This document shows positions 44,868 to 57,307 of a stretch of DNA of 64,000 nt, piece after piece. Within the stretch, counting starts at the first letter, position 1. Every line of letters starts with the position of its first letter. The stretch is taken from positions 285,031-349,030 of the forward strand of contig JAFDVI010000004.1 of assembly GCA_018269055.1 (NCBI GenBank). The letters are read 5' to 3'. The notes beneath the pieces were generated by a model. The model saw only the letters and a list, made by a program, of their open reading frames with translations, was not told where the DNA came from and did no database searches. The position numbers and the translations under genes are program-made. This DNA is from Acidobacteriota bacterium. Its GTDB lineage: Bacteria; Acidobacteriota; Blastocatellia; RBC074.

Positions 44868-45013
44868 GGGGTAATTTGTTGACTTGTACGGTGCTTGCAT
44901 CCTAACAAGTCGGGTCAGTTCTGTCTATCAAGCTGATATGCGTATCCCATTGGCTAAATTGAGGAATCGCCGCAACTCATCTTTTTGGGGCAGGCAGAAC
45001 CTTTTACCAGAAA

Positions 45014-45057
45014 CGACAAAAATGTTATAGAAGCTTTCTATGCGAACATTTTTGTCG
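45014..45057. promoter_or_regulatory. 13-bp inverted repeat in front of the NifA-like gene (candidate operator)
   Basis: CGACAAAAATGTT (45014-45026) and its perfect complement (45045-45057) are 18 bp apart and end 19 bp before the ATG. Similar half-sites recur before glnN. Position near the start codon suggests autoregulation. Confidence 0.6.
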
Positions 45058-45076
45058 CACATCAAAACAGGAGCTT

Positions 45077-46602
<1,526 letters not shown>

Positions 46603-46603
<1 letters not shown>

Positions 46604-46656
46604 AATTGTCGCTTACGACAATTTTGTACCACATGCATTAGTAAACGACATTTTTG
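46603..46656. promoter_or_regulatory. Candidate upstream activator sites for glnN
   Basis: A palindrome AAATTGTCG-CTTA-CGACAATTT (46603-46624) and a further half-site CGACATTTTTG (46646-46656). The direct half-sites CGACAATTTTG and CGACATTTTTG start 30 bp apart. They lie 93-147 bp upstream of the sigma-54 -24 element, the usual enhancer position. The first bases overlap the stop codon of the activator gene. Confidence 0.6.
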
Positions 46657-46748
46657 AACGGCTGATCCGAGTCATAGCCATCTCGGACGCTGAATTACAT
46701 GCAATCTTTTCTATCACTTAGTGAAGTTCGGCCAATTTTGTCAGATGC

Positions 46749-46764
46749 TGGCAAGCCAGTTGCT
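46749..46764 (+). promoter_or_regulatory. Sigma-54 promoter of glnN
   Basis: TGGCAAGCCAGTTGCT matches the consensus TGGCAN-N5-TTGCW. GG (46750-46751) and GC (46762-46763) have exact 12-bp spacing. Transcription would start near 46775, leaving a leader of about 108 nt before the ATG at 46883. A reversed half-site (TTTTGTC, 46735-46741) lies just upstream. Confidence 0.85.
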
Positions 46765-46882
46765 ACGAAGTCCGCTTGAAATTGTCATTACTCTTCTAAT
46801 TTCAGGAATTATCTTCGACTTAAGTGTGAGCCATGGGCCAAAATGCCCTGGTTCACCCACAAATTCACTTTCAGGAGAATCT

Positions 46883-49075
46883 ATGAGCACGACAGGAAAT
46901 CAGGGGCGGCTATGGGCAATTGCTGAAGTCAGCAAACGCACGCCACGCACAATTGCTAACGGACTGAAAGCTTCGGACTATTTCGGATGCAACACGTTCA
47001 ATCAGAAAGTCATGGCGGAAAAACTGCCGAAGGCCGTTTACAAATCACTGCTAAAGACGATCAAAGGTGGCCACAAGCTGGACCAATCCATTGCGGCGTC
47101 GGTCGCGCACGCGGTCAAAGAGTGGGCGATTGAAAAAGGCGCGACGCATTACACGCACTGGTTCCAACCGAACACCGGCATTACGGCTGAAAAACACGAC
47201 ACCTTCTTGACACTGGATGGCGACGGCCAAGCCATTGAGCGGTTTGACGCCAGCCAATTGATTCAAAGCGAGCCGGATGCCTCCAGTTTTCCATCGGGCG
47301 GATTGCGCGCCACGTTTGAAGCGCGTGGTTATACGGCCTGGGATCCTTCAACGCCGATTTTCATTATGGAAGGCGCAAACGGTAAGACGTTGTGCATCCC
47401 GTCAGTGTTCATTTCTTACCACGGCCAGGTGCTGGACAAGAAAACTCCGTTGTTGCGCTCGGATGAATACTTGAGCCAGAACGCGCTGAAGGTGCTGAAG
47501 CTGTTTGGCAACCCCGCGGCTCGTGTGTTTTCGACACTGGGGCCGGAACAGGAATACTTTCTGATTGACGAGGCGTTTTACGCGCTACGCCCCGACCTGA
47601 TCGCCACCGGGCGCACCTTGATCGGAGCCAAACCTCCCAAGGGGCAGGAACTGGAAGATCAATACTTCGGCTCGATCAAAGCGCGCATTTTGGCGTTTAT
47701 GCAGGAATTTGAACACGAATTGTTCAAACTCGGCATTCCGGTCAAAACGCGCCACAACGAAGTCGCACCAGCGCAGTTTGAAACAGCGCCGATTTTCGAA
47801 TCGGTCAGCGTCGCCACCGACCACAACCAGTTAACGATGGAGATGTTGCGCCAGGTGGCCAAACGTCACAATCTGGCATTCCTGATCCATGAAAAGCCAT
47901 TTGCCGGAATCAACGGCAGCGGTAAACACAACAATTGGTCAATGGCTACGGACGAAGGCGAGAACCTGTTGGAACCGGGTGATACGCCGGAAAAAAATCT
48001 TCAATTTCTAGTCTTTTTGCTGGCCACGATGAAAGGGGTTTACAAACACCAGGGAGCGTTGCGCGCAGCGATTGCCGGTTCCGGCAATGATCACCGTCTG
48101 GGCGCCAACGAAGCTCCGCCCGCCATCATTTCCGTATTTTTGGGCAACGCGTTGACCAAAATCCTGGATGCCATCGAAGCGGGCAAGTTGAAAGGTTCGA
48201 CCTCCGAAAAACAGGTCATCAACCTGGGCGTTTCCAAACTGCCCGAAGTCGCCAAAGACAATACAGACCGCAACCGCACTTCGCCGTTTGCGTTCACCGG
48301 AAACAAGTTTGAATTTCGCGCTGTGGCGTCATCGGCTTCGACAGCAACGCCCATGGCGACGCTGAACGCCGCCGTGGGCGAAGCTCTGGGGGAAATGGCG
48401 AGTCGTTTGGAAGCCTCGGTGAAAAAGACGAAGGATTTCGACAAGGCGGTGATTGATGTTGTCAAGGAATTTGTCGCCGAAACCAAGGCGATTCGTTTTG
48501 AAGGCAACAATTACGCCGACGAGTGGCGCGAAGAAGCGGCCAAGCGTGGGTTGCTGAATCTTGCCAAGACGCCCGAAGCCCTGGCTCAATTGAAGACAAA
48601 AGACACCAAAGCTTTATTCAACAAATCCGGCGTATACAAGGCCGACGAGTTGGAATCGCGGTATCACCTGGAAATCGAACGCTACATCAAAGATCTGGAA
48701 ATTGAAGTCGCTGCCCTGAAAGAGCTGGCCGCGACGGCAGTGCTCCCGGCGGCGTTCAAACATCAAACTCAGATTGCCGGATCGGTCGCGGCGCTGGCTG
48801 CCGCTGGCATCAACGGCGATTCTCTGGCGGTGCAAAGGGCAGAAGTCGAATCCTTCGCCGGAATGATTGCCGCTTTGAAATCGGCTCTTGATAAGCTGGA
48901 TCACGCCCTTGAAAAGGCCGAAGTTGATAATCTGGAAAAGAAAGCGGCAGCTTTTGCGCACGGAGTTTCGGACGCGATGGCCGCTGTTCGTGAAGCCTGC
49001 GACAAACTGGAACTGATAACAGACGATGGACTTTGGCCGCTGCCGAAGTACCGCGAAATGCTGTTCCTGAGCTAG
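46883..49075 (+). CDS. glnN: Glutamine synthetase type III
   Basis: 730 residues, typical for GSIII (about 700-730). It makes glutamine from glutamate, ammonia and ATP as a large homo-oligomer. Family signatures include the N-terminal region 'GNQGRLWAIAEVSKRTPRTI', 'GLRATFEARGYTAWDPSTPIF', 'CIPSVFISYHGQVLDKKTPLL', 'EQEYFLID', 'KTRHNEVAPAQFE' and 'INGSGKHNNWSM'. The start at 46883 is set by AGGAGA 4-5 nt upstream and by the sigma-54 promoter, which lies inside the longer open frame to 46721. The upstream NifA-like activator is the likely regulator. No typical type I glnA is in the window. Confidence 0.97.
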   Translation: MSTTGNQGRLWAIAEVSKRTPRTIANGLKASDYFGCNTFNQKVMAEKLPKAVYKSLLKTIKGGHKLDQSIAASVAHAVKEWAIEKGATHYTHWFQPNTGITAEKHDTFLTLDGDGQAIERFDASQLIQSEPDASSFPSGGLRATFEARGYTAWDPSTPIFIMEGANGKTLCIPSVFISYHGQVLDKKTPLLRSDEYLSQNALKVLKLFGNPAARVFSTLGPEQEYFLIDEAFYALRPDLIATGRTLIGAKPPKGQELEDQYFGSIKARILAFMQEFEHELFKLGIPVKTRHNEVAPAQFETAPIFESVSVATDHNQLTMEMLRQVAKRHNLAFLIHEKPFAGINGSGKHNNWSMATDEGENLLEPGDTPEKNLQFLVFLLATMKGVYKHQGALRAAIAGSGNDHRLGANEAPPAIISVFLGNALTKILDAIEAGKLKGSTSEKQVINLGVSKLPEVAKDNTDRNRTSPFAFTGNKFEFRAVASSASTATPMATLNAAVGEALGEMASRLEASVKKTKDFDKAVIDVVKEFVAETKAIRFEGNNYADEWREEAAKRGLLNLAKTPEALAQLKTKDTKALFNKSGVYKADELESRYHLEIERYIKDLEIEVAALKELAATAVLPAAFKHQTQIAGSVAALAAAGINGDSLAVQRAEVESFAGMIAALKSALDKLDHALEKAEVDNLEKKAAAFAHGVSDAMAAVREACDKLELITDDGLWPLPKYREMLFLS

Positions 49076-49164
49076 CACGAACCTTCTGCGGGCGGTTTCC
49101 AGTTCGCGCGACTTCCGGTGAACTGGAAACCGTAAAGTGGCAACCCTTTGTCAATCAGAAAACC

Positions 49165-49389
49165 ATGTCTGCTTATAAAGGTGAAAATCAGGGCGAGTTG
49201 ATGAGCTTTCTGCTACATCTGCGCGAACGGTTTGAATCGGAAGAAGAATTTCAGGCGTTTGTGTTGGAAGAACTTCGGCGTTTTATCACCGACCTGCGCG
49301 CAATGGATATTGAGCTGACCTTGCGCCCGACTTATGGTGGACAATCCGTTTCTCACCATAGCGCGACTCGTAAACTGGCCAAGCGATGA
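49165..49389 (+). CDS. Small hypothetical protein downstream of glnN
   Basis: 74 residues from MSAYKGENQGELMSF, rich in Glu, Leu and Arg with an amphipathic helix ('LRERFESEEEFQAFVLEELRRFI'). No known family. An in-frame extension to 49033 overlaps glnN and is unlikely. A strong terminator follows 62 bp after the stop codon. It might be co-transcribed with glnN and act as a small regulator of it, but nothing supports that directly. Confidence 0.5.
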   Translation: MSAYKGENQGELMSFLLHLRERFESEEEFQAFVLEELRRFITDLRAMDIELTLRPTYGGQSVSHHSATRKLAKR

Positions 49390-49450
49390 TCTGTGATGAT
49401 TTTGCGCTGACCGGAACAATTGCCAATTCTCACTCTCCTTTCTCAGATTG

Positions 49451-49484
49451 AAGGGCGGAAGTTTACAAGCTTCCGCCCTTTTTT
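49451..49484 (+). terminator. Rho-independent terminator after glnN and the small ORF
   Basis: AAGGGCGGAAG (49451-49461) pairs perfectly with 49470-49480, followed by a T-run. Confidence 0.92.
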
Positions 49485-49574
49485 GTTTCTGGTTTTATTT
49501 GCCTATCAAAAGAAAATTGCTAAGATGAAACTTCTTGTTTTACACATCGTACAGAGAGGCTGAGGTCAACCGCT

Positions 49575-50747
49575 ATGTTTCGTCATCTCTCACTGATCTT
49601 CAGAAACAGCATCCGCAATCGTCGTCGTTCCCTGCTGACAATCGTGAGCATAGGAGTATCTCTTTGCCTGCTTGGATTGTTGATTGCGATTTATCGCACC
49701 TTTTACTTTTCCGAAGCCACACCGGATCAAGCGCTACGACTGGTGACCCGCAACCGCGTTTCGCTGGCCAACCCACTGCCGCTTTCCTATGAGCAGCGCA
49801 TCAAACAGGTTTCGGGAGTTAAAGAAGTCACGATTTTTCAGTGGTTCGGCGGCACATACAAGGATGCGCGCGACCCGGCCAATTTCTTTGCGCGATTTGC
49901 GACCGAAGCGGATAAGTACGCGACTATTTATCCGGAGAACAAACTTTCGGAAACCGAACTTAAAGCTTTTAACAGCGAACCAACTGCCTGCATTGTCGGG
50001 TACAAGACGGCGCAAAAACATAATCTGAAACTTGGCGACCGCATCACCATTGTCGGAGATATCTTTCCCGTCAATCTGGAATTGGTTTTGCGAGGCATTT
50101 ACACCGGTCCGACGGACAATGAAACTCTCTATTTCCACTACAAGTATTTGAATGAGAGTTTGACCAAAAGTTCGTCCAACGGCATGGCGGATCAGGTGGG
50201 CACATTCGTGATTCGCATGGAGCGACCGGAAGACGCCAATTCAATTTCGAAATCCGTGGACGATATGTTCCGCAACTCCACGGCGCAAACCAAAACTGAA
50301 ACCGAGCAGGCGTTCGGCTTGAGTTTTCTTTCTTTCCTGGGTGACGTGAAGCTGATCCTGCTTTCAATCTGCGCTGCCGTCACCTTCACCATTCTGCTGG
50401 TTTCGGGTAACACAATGGCCATGTCCGTGCGCGAACGCGTGCGCGAAGTCGGCGTTTTGAAAACGCTCGGCTTTACAAACGGCGCGGTTTTGTGGTTGCT
50501 GATCGGGGAAGCAATCATCATTGCCCTGATCGGCGGCGCGGTCGGCATTGCGCTCGCCAGCGGGCTATGCGCTTTGATCCGCACACTTCCCTCAACGTTC
50601 GCTGATCTCAGCCAACTGCGCGTGACCTTTTCGGTCGCGGCGATTTGTTTACTCGTGGCGGGGATGATCGGCCTCATCAGTTCCTTCATTCCAGCCTGGG
50701 GTGCCTCCAGACGCCCGATTATTGACGCGCTGAAGTTCAGCGATTGA
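49575..50747 (+). CDS. ABC transporter permease, FtsX family (permease 1)
   Basis: 390 residues. The N-terminal helix (about 18-42), a large extracytoplasmic segment (about 45-255) and three C-terminal helices form a MacB/FtsX-like architecture. The '[29 protein letters not shown]' signature is near residue 285. It is a permease subunit of a MacAB- or LolCDE-like exporter without its own ATPase domain. Permease 2 starts 7 bp after its stop codon, so the two probably assemble as a heterodimer. Confidence 0.9.
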   Translation: MFRHLSLIFRNSIRNRRRSLLTIVSIGVSLCLLGLLIAIYRTFYFSEATPDQALRLVTRNRVSLANPLPLSYEQRIKQVSGVKEVTIFQWFGGTYKDARDPANFFARFATEADKYATIYPENKLSETELKAFNSEPTACIVGYKTAQKHNLKLGDRITIVGDIFPVNLELVLRGIYTGPTDNETLYFHYKYLNESLTKSSSNGMADQVGTFVIRMERPEDANSISKSVDDMFRNSTAQTKTETEQAFGLSFLSFLGDVKLILLSICAAVTFTILLVSGNTMAMSVRERVREVGVLKTLGFTNGAVLWLLIGEAIIIALIGGAVGIALASGLCALIRTLPSTFADLSQLRVTFSVAAICLLVAGMIGLISSFIPAWGASRRPIIDALKFSD

Positions 50748-50754
50748 TTGGCTT

Positions 50755-51921
50755 ATGAAAATCCCGATTAGCTACAACATACGCAATTTAATTGCGCGCC
50801 GGACAACTACGATCATGACAGCTCTCGGCATTGGACTGACCGTCGCCGTTTTGCTTAGCGTCTTTGCGCTGGTGGAAGGATTGCGAACCTCGCTGGCGTC
50901 AACCGGCCATCCGTTGAATTTGCTGGTGATGCGCAAAGGCGCGACCGCTGAACTCAATTCCACGATGACGCCGGAACAGTTTCAGGTCATTAAGGTCAAA
51001 CCCGGAATTGCCCGGATGCCGAACGGCGATCCAATGGCTTCGCTGGAATTGGTAACGGTGATCGTGCTGGAAAGCCCGGGCAATCCGTCGGGCATCAACC
51101 TCACGATGCGGGGTTTGTCGGCGGCTGGAATTGCCATGCGGGACAACATCCACATCACAGAAGGTCGGATGTTCCAGTCAGGACGCCGCGAAATCGTCGT
51201 CGGCAAAGGCCTCGCCAAACGATATTCGACAGCGAGGCTTGGATCAAAAATTGAACTCGGTCGCGGGCAGTGGGAAGTCGTAGGCATCATGGATGGCGGA
51301 CGTTCCGCCGCGAACAGCGAAATCTTCTGCGACCTGGCGCAACTGGCCGCCGATCAAAACCGTGAAGCCGGATTGAGTTCCGTGCTGCTTCGGGCCAACG
51401 ATGAAGTTTCCTTGCAGGCGTTGATCAACGACCTGACCAGCGACCGGCGCCTGAACGTGGATGCCGTTTCTGAACGCGCTTACTACGAATCCCAGACGAG
51501 CGCGGCGGCGCCGATCCAGTTTTTGGGGCTTTTGGTCGCCGTCATTATGTCCGTCGGTTCCAGTTTTGCGGCCATGAACACCATGTATGCCGCCGTCGCG
51601 CGCCGCGCTGCGGAAATCGGCACCTTGCGCGTGCTGGGCTTTTCCAAACCCGGCATCCTGACCAGCTTCATGATCGAATCGTTGCTGTTGAGCTTGGTGG
51701 GAGGCGTTATCGGCTGTTTGCTGGTGTTGCCGCTGAATAATTTCACGACCGGCGTCGGCAGTTTTGTCACCTTCAGCGAAATCACGTTCGACTTTCACAT
51801 TACGCCGGGCATTATGCTTTCGGGAATTATTTTCGCGCTGGTTATGGGCGTCATCGGAGGCCTGTTCCCTGCAGCTTCGGCGGCTAGGAAAGAAATTCTG
51901 ACTGCATTGAAACAGACCTGA
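50755..51921 (+). CDS. ABC transporter permease, FtsX family (permease 2)
   Basis: 388 residues with the same four-helix layout as its neighbour. The N-terminal '[29 protein letters not shown]' helix is followed by an extracytoplasmic domain and a C-terminal FtsX domain with '[29 protein letters not shown]' near 280. It lies 7 bp after permease 1 and is probably its partner. A 59-bp hairpin repeat separates it from the adaptor gene. Confidence 0.9.
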   Translation: MKIPISYNIRNLIARRTTTIMTALGIGLTVAVLLSVFALVEGLRTSLASTGHPLNLLVMRKGATAELNSTMTPEQFQVIKVKPGIARMPNGDPMASLELVTVIVLESPGNPSGINLTMRGLSAAGIAMRDNIHITEGRMFQSGRREIVVGKGLAKRYSTARLGSKIELGRGQWEVVGIMDGGRSAANSEIFCDLAQLAADQNREAGLSSVLLRANDEVSLQALINDLTSDRRLNVDAVSERAYYESQTSAAAPIQFLGLLVAVIMSVGSSFAAMNTMYAAVARRAAEIGTLRVLGFSKPGILTSFMIESLLLSLVGGVIGCLLVLPLNNFTTGVGSFVTFSEITFDFHITPGIMLSGIIFALVMGVIGGLFPAASAARKEILTALKQT

Positions 51922-51925
51922 ACTT

Positions 51926-51984
51926 GTGGCGCGGGTTCTTTACCCGCGCAGTTATCCCATGCGCGGGTAAAGAACCCGCGCCAC
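51926..51984. repeat. REPIN: two inverted REP hairpins between permease and adaptor genes
   Basis: Left arm 51926-51949 and right arm 51961-51984 are perfect 24-bp complements. Each arm is itself a hairpin (GCGGGT-TCTTT-ACCCGC). The element fills most of the gap between the permease 2 stop (51921) and the adaptor start (52001). A single unit lies at 38366-38389. Confidence 0.85.
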
Positions 51985-52000
51985 GCTTTTCAAGAAAGAC

Positions 52001-53374
52001 ATGCAACCAGACCTGAACAGTTTGCGAATTGACAAGTCCCTGAAAAACAGCCCGCAAACAAGTGGCGGAAGCCGTTGGGCGCGTTGGTCGAAGTGGTGGA
52101 TTTTGGGCGGCATCGCAATTTTTCTGCTGCTCGGCGCTTGGCGCTTTATCAACAGCCGGTTGAACGCCGCGACCGAAGTTGAAGTCGTGCGGGTGAGCGC
52201 GTCCACGGGCGGCGCAGCGAACACGCCTGCGGGTGAAGTGTTGCTGAGCGCGACGGGGTACATCGTCGCGCACCATAAAATTCAGGTGGCGTCGAAAGTC
52301 GTCGGCAAAGTTTCCTGGATCGGCGTGGAAAAAGGCGATCGCGTGGAGCAAGGACAGGTCATCACGCGGCTGGAAGACGACGAATACCGCGCGCAGCTTC
52401 AACAGGCGCAGGGGCAACTCGCTTCGCTCGAAGCGCGATTGCAGGAATTGCAAAACGGTTCCCGCCCGGAAGAAGTCGAAGTCGCACGTGCGAATCTGGA
52501 AAAGGAAAAAGCGGATCTGGCGAACGCCAAAATCAACCTGGATCGAACCGCGAAGCTGCTGAAAGACGGAGTCCTTTCCCAACAAACTTTTGACGACGCC
52601 AAAGCGCGGTATGACGTGCAAGCGGCGCAAGTGGCTTCGCTGGATCGAACGTATCAACTGGTCAAAATCGGCCCCCGGCAGGAACTGATCGCGCAGGTGC
52701 GCGGCCAGATTCAGCAAGCGCGCGGCGCGGTGACCTTTGCCGAAACACAGCTTGCCAACACAGTCATTCGCGCTCCAATCACTGGCACAATTCTGGAACG
52801 CGTGGTGGAAAAAGGCGAATTCGTGACCACGGGATTTGTCGGCGACCGTGGAGCCAAAGGTTACGTCGTTTCGATGGCGGACCTGAACGATCTGCAAGTC
52901 GAACTGGACATCAACCAGAACGATTTTGCCAAGCTTGGGCCGAAACAGCGCGGCGTTTTACGAACGGACGCATATCGCGACCGAGCTTATCAAGGATACA
53001 TCGAAGAAATTTCGCCCGAAGCCAATCGCCAGAAAGCCACCGTGCAGGTCAAAGTCAAAATTTTGAATCCGGATGAATACCTGCGTCCGGACATGAACGC
53101 ATCGGTGGATTTCATCGCCGACGCGAAACCCGATGCGGCGAGGCCAACCGACGCAACTGCTTCAATCAAGGCAGTTTACGTCCCGGCTTCGGCGGTGCGC
53201 GATGGAGCCGTATTCGTCAACTTAAATGGCAGAGCCGTCAAACGTCCGGTCAAAACGGGCGGGACAACTTCGCAAGGCGTGCGAATTGATGAAGGTTTGA
53301 TTGGCGGCGAAGACGTAATCATCAACCCTCCGAAGGAGTTGAAGGACGGAGACAAAGTGAGGACAAAACAGTGA
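52001..53374 (+). CDS. MacA/HlyD-like periplasmic adaptor
   Basis: 457 residues. One N-terminal membrane anchor (about 34-50) is followed by the biotinyl-lipoyl half '[38 protein letters not shown]' (about 85-122). A long coiled-coil hairpin follows (about 125-240), then the second lipoyl half '[27 protein letters not shown]' (about 250-275) and a beta-barrel. It bridges an inner-membrane MacB-like pump to an outer-membrane channel. No TolC-like gene is in the window. The gene overlaps the ATPase gene by 4 bp (GTGA), so they are coupled. Confidence 0.93.
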   Translation: MQPDLNSLRIDKSLKNSPQTSGGSRWARWSKWWILGGIAIFLLLGAWRFINSRLNAATEVEVVRVSASTGGAANTPAGEVLLSATGYIVAHHKIQVASKVVGKVSWIGVEKGDRVEQGQVITRLEDDEYRAQLQQAQGQLASLEARLQELQNGSRPEEVEVARANLEKEKADLANAKINLDRTAKLLKDGVLSQQTFDDAKARYDVQAAQVASLDRTYQLVKIGPRQELIAQVRGQIQQARGAVTFAETQLANTVIRAPITGTILERVVEKGEFVTTGFVGDRGAKGYVVSMADLNDLQVELDINQNDFAKLGPKQRGVLRTDAYRDRAYQGYIEEISPEANRQKATVQVKVKILNPDEYLRPDMNASVDFIADAKPDAARPTDATASIKAVYVPASAVRDGAVFVNLNGRAVKRPVKTGGTTSQGVRIDEGLIGGEDVIINPPKELKDGDKVRTKQ

Positions 53375-54072
53375 GCGATGTTGTGATTCGAGCCGATCAT
53401 TTGACCAAAGAATACATTCGCGACGAATTTCATGTCGTGGCGCTGGATGACGCAAACCTGGAAGTTCATCAAGGAGAGTTCATTGCCCTGATGGGGCCGT
53501 CCGGTTCCGGCAAATCCACCTTGCTGCATTTGATGGCCGCAATGGATCGCCCCACCAGCGGCAAAATCAGCGTTTTCGGGCAAAACCTGCAAGCGTTGAG
53601 CGATGCCGAAATCGCGCGCTGGCGCAACACGCACATCGGCTTTGTTTTTCAATCCTTCAACCTGATTCCGGTGTTGACGGCGATGGAAAACGTCGAATTG
53701 CCGTTGAAACTGACTAAAATGAACAAAACGCAACGGCGCGAACAAGCTCGGCGCGCGCTGGAATTGGTCGGTCTGGGCGACCGGTTGAACCACACGCCAC
53801 GCCAGCTTTCAGGCGGACAGGAACAGCGGGTCGCCATCGCCCGAGCCATCGTCACCGACCCGGACGTGATCCTGGCCGACGAACCCACGGGCAACCTTGA
53901 TGCAGCCTCTGCACGCGATGTGCTGACCTTGCTGGGCAGACTGAACAAGGAATTCAATAAAACCCTGATTATGGTGACCCACGATCCCGGCGCAGCCAAA
54001 ACCGCCTCCAAAACCCGCTACCTGGAAAAAGGGAAGCTCTTGCCCGACGGTGAAAAACCTGCGGAATACTAA
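53371..54072 (+). CDS. ABC transporter ATP-binding protein, MacB/LolD type
   Basis: 233 residues with Walker A 'GPSGSGKST' near 45, the Q-loop '[20 protein letters not shown]', the signature '[16 protein letters not shown]', Walker B '[13 protein letters not shown]' and the switch His in '[10 protein letters not shown]'. The length and the '[15 protein letters not shown]' pattern fit LolD/MacB-type exporters. It starts at GTG 53371, overlapping the adaptor stop. It is the only ATPase in the cluster and presumably serves all four permeases. Confidence 0.95.
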   Translation: MSDVVIRADHLTKEYIRDEFHVVALDDANLEVHQGEFIALMGPSGSGKSTLLHLMAAMDRPTSGKISVFGQNLQALSDAEIARWRNTHIGFVFQSFNLIPVLTAMENVELPLKLTKMNKTQRREQARRALELVGLGDRLNHTPRQLSGGQEQRVAIARAIVTDPDVILADEPTGNLDAASARDVLTLLGRLNKEFNKTLIMVTHDPGAAKTASKTRYLEKGKLLPDGEKPAEY

Positions 54073-54242
54073 AGCTGACAGGATCGCGATAAACAACTTT
54101 GGAATAAATCAAATACTTGCAACCAAGGCTTGCGGGGATACGTTTTGACTTCTCGGCTTGTGCAACAAAATATGTGCAGGTCAGTTCTCAATCCAGGTTT
54201 AATCATCCAGATTGTCAGTTTGATCGAAAGATTCTCAAGGTT

Positions 54243-55466
54243 ATGAGGTTTTTGGAATCCATTTTACTTGCTCTTTCTTCGTTACGGGCGCACAAGTTGC
54301 GGTCGTTTTTGACGCTGCTGGGCGTAATTTTCGGCGTCATGACGGTGGTTGCGGTGGCGGCGGTGATCGAAGGCTTTTTCCGATATGTGGATCGCACCAT
54401 CACTGCGGATTTGGGCGCGAACACGGTGCTGCTGGACAAATACGGCATCATCACCAGCTTTGAAGACTGGATCAACGCCAATCGCCGCAACAAGGACATC
54501 ACGCTTTCGGACGCAGAGTATTTACGCGAGCGAATGACGTTGGCGCAATACATCGGCGCGCAGAGTTTTTCCAGCGCCGAAGTCCGCGCAGGCGATCAGA
54601 AGATGACCAATGTCAACATCAAGGGCAACACGCCCAATATGGTGTACATTGATTCGACCCAGCCCGATCTTGGCCGGTACGTAAACGAAACCGACAACGA
54701 ACGCCGCCGAAATGTGGCGATGATCGGCGTGGAAGTCGCGGACAAACTTTACAACAGCCGCGAGGTACTGGGGCGCGAATTGAAAATCAACGGCCTGCCG
54801 TTTGAAGTCATCGGTGTCGCAAAAGAACGCGGCACGTCCTTCGGCCAGTCGCAGGACGATTTCGTCGTCATTCCGCTTTCTGCTCATCAAAAATTGTTTG
54901 GCGCTCGCGCCAGCTTGACGATTTCCGTCAAAGGCTACGATGGAACCAATTTGCAGGATGTGCAGGATCAGGTTCGCATGTTGATGCGCGCCCGCCACAA
55001 ATTGAATTACAGCGACAAAGACACCTTTGGTTTTGTCACGGCGGATGCCATCAATAACTTCGTCCAGGCGCTATTTGGAATCATCGCGGCGGTGGCGCTG
55101 GGCGTGACTTCGATTTCGCTGGTGGTCGGCGGCATCGTCATTATGAATATCATGCTGGTGACGGTGACCGAACGAACGCGCGAAATCGGCATTCGCAAAT
55201 CCCTGGGCGCTCGGCGCAAAGACATTCTGTTGCAATTTCTGGTCGAATCCACAACGCTTTCACTGGTCGGCGGTTTGATCGGATTATTCATCGCATATGG
55301 CATTTCCAAACTGTTGGTGAAATTCACGCCAATCCCGGCAGAATTGCCGATTTGGGCGGCATTTCTGGCCATCGGCGTTTCCAGCGGCGTCGGTATCATC
55401 TTTGGAATTTATCCGGCCTGGAAAGCGGCCAAATTGGATCCGATTGTGGCGCTCCGGGCTGAGTAA
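54243..55466 (+). CDS. MacB-like ABC transporter permease (permease 3)
   Basis: 407 residues from MRFLESILLALSSLRAHKLR. A longer open frame to 54117 is not supported. The helix 'FLTLLGVIFGVMTVVAVAAVI', a MacB core domain (about 45-270) and three helices with 'ERTREIGIRKSLGARRKDILLQFLVEST' near 310 are clear. It has the hallmarks of MacB permease halves without the fused ATPase domain. It is followed by the pyridoxamine-oxidase-like gene and then permease 4. Confidence 0.92.
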   Translation: MRFLESILLALSSLRAHKLRSFLTLLGVIFGVMTVVAVAAVIEGFFRYVDRTITADLGANTVLLDKYGIITSFEDWINANRRNKDITLSDAEYLRERMTLAQYIGAQSFSSAEVRAGDQKMTNVNIKGNTPNMVYIDSTQPDLGRYVNETDNERRRNVAMIGVEVADKLYNSREVLGRELKINGLPFEVIGVAKERGTSFGQSQDDFVVIPLSAHQKLFGARASLTISVKGYDGTNLQDVQDQVRMLMRARHKLNYSDKDTFGFVTADAINNFVQALFGIIAAVALGVTSISLVVGGIVIMNIMLVTVTERTREIGIRKSLGARRKDILLQFLVESTTLSLVGGLIGLFIAYGISKLLVKFTPIPAELPIWAAFLAIGVSSGVGIIFGIYPAWKAAKLDPIVALRAE

Positions 55467-55484
55467 GAAATCGGGGAAAGCAAA

Positions 55485-55973
55485 ATGGCACAGGAACCCA
55501 AAGCCAGTCGCCCGAGCATTCCAAGTTATGGCCTTGCAGCCGCCGATGGCGGCAGCGGGTTGATGCCGTGGAGTTGGGCGACGGAGCGATTGATCCAATC
55601 GCACAATTATTACCTGGCAACGACGCGCCCTGACCATCGCTCGCACGTGATGCCGATTTGGGGATTGTGGATGGACGATTCGTTTTACTTCAGCACAGGA
55701 CGGCAATCCCGCAAAGCCCGGAATCTGACGGCGAATCCGAATTGCGTGATTTGCACGGAAAAGTTAAACGAATCCCTGATCGTCGAAGGAATTGCCGAAG
55801 AAATAGATGCTTCAACGCTGCCCGCGCCAATTGCCGAAGCATATTTTGCCAAATACGGATGGAAGCTCGATCCTGAGATGGGGCCGATTTTCAAGGTTCG
55901 CCCCATGGTCGTTTTCGGTTTCGACGAAAACGATTTCACTGGCGCTTCGACAAAATGGACATTTAGCAATTGA
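55485..55973 (+). CDS. Pyridoxamine 5'-phosphate oxidase-like flavin-binding protein
   Basis: 162 residues. The split-barrel signature 'NYYLATTRPDHRSHVMPIWGLWMDDSFYFSTGRQSRKARNL' and the following 'NPNCVICTEKLNESLIVEGIAEEI' fit PPOX-fold enzymes, which bind FMN, F420 or haem. The specific cofactor and substrate are unknown. Its place between two MacB-like permeases in one operon (18 bp after permease 3, 11 bp before permease 4) is unusual and may be meaningful or accidental. Confidence 0.87.
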   Translation: MAQEPKASRPSIPSYGLAAADGGSGLMPWSWATERLIQSHNYYLATTRPDHRSHVMPIWGLWMDDSFYFSTGRQSRKARNLTANPNCVICTEKLNESLIVEGIAEEIDASTLPAPIAEAYFAKYGWKLDPEMGPIFKVRPMVVFGFDENDFTGASTKWTFSN

Positions 55974-55984
55974 ATTGAACTCGT

Positions 55985-57223
<1,239 letters not shown>

Positions 57224-57250
57224 CGCACAGCAAATCGAAACTGAAAAACA

Positions 57251-57284
57251 AAAGAGCGCCAAGCAGAAATGCCTGGCGCTCTTT
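57251..57284. terminator. Bidirectional terminator between the ABC cluster and the DUF1501 gene
   Basis: AAAGAGCGCCA (57251-57261) pairs with TGGCGCTCTTT (57274-57284), with T-runs on both strands, between converging genes. Confidence 0.9.
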
Positions 57285-57307
57285 TGTTTTGTGGGGCAAC
57301 AGATCAC

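Noticed and set aside
46721..46882. N-terminal extension of glutamine synthetase by 54 residues
   Set aside because: The sigma-54 promoter lies inside it, the residues do not match GSIII, and the ATG at 46883 has AGGAGA upstream.
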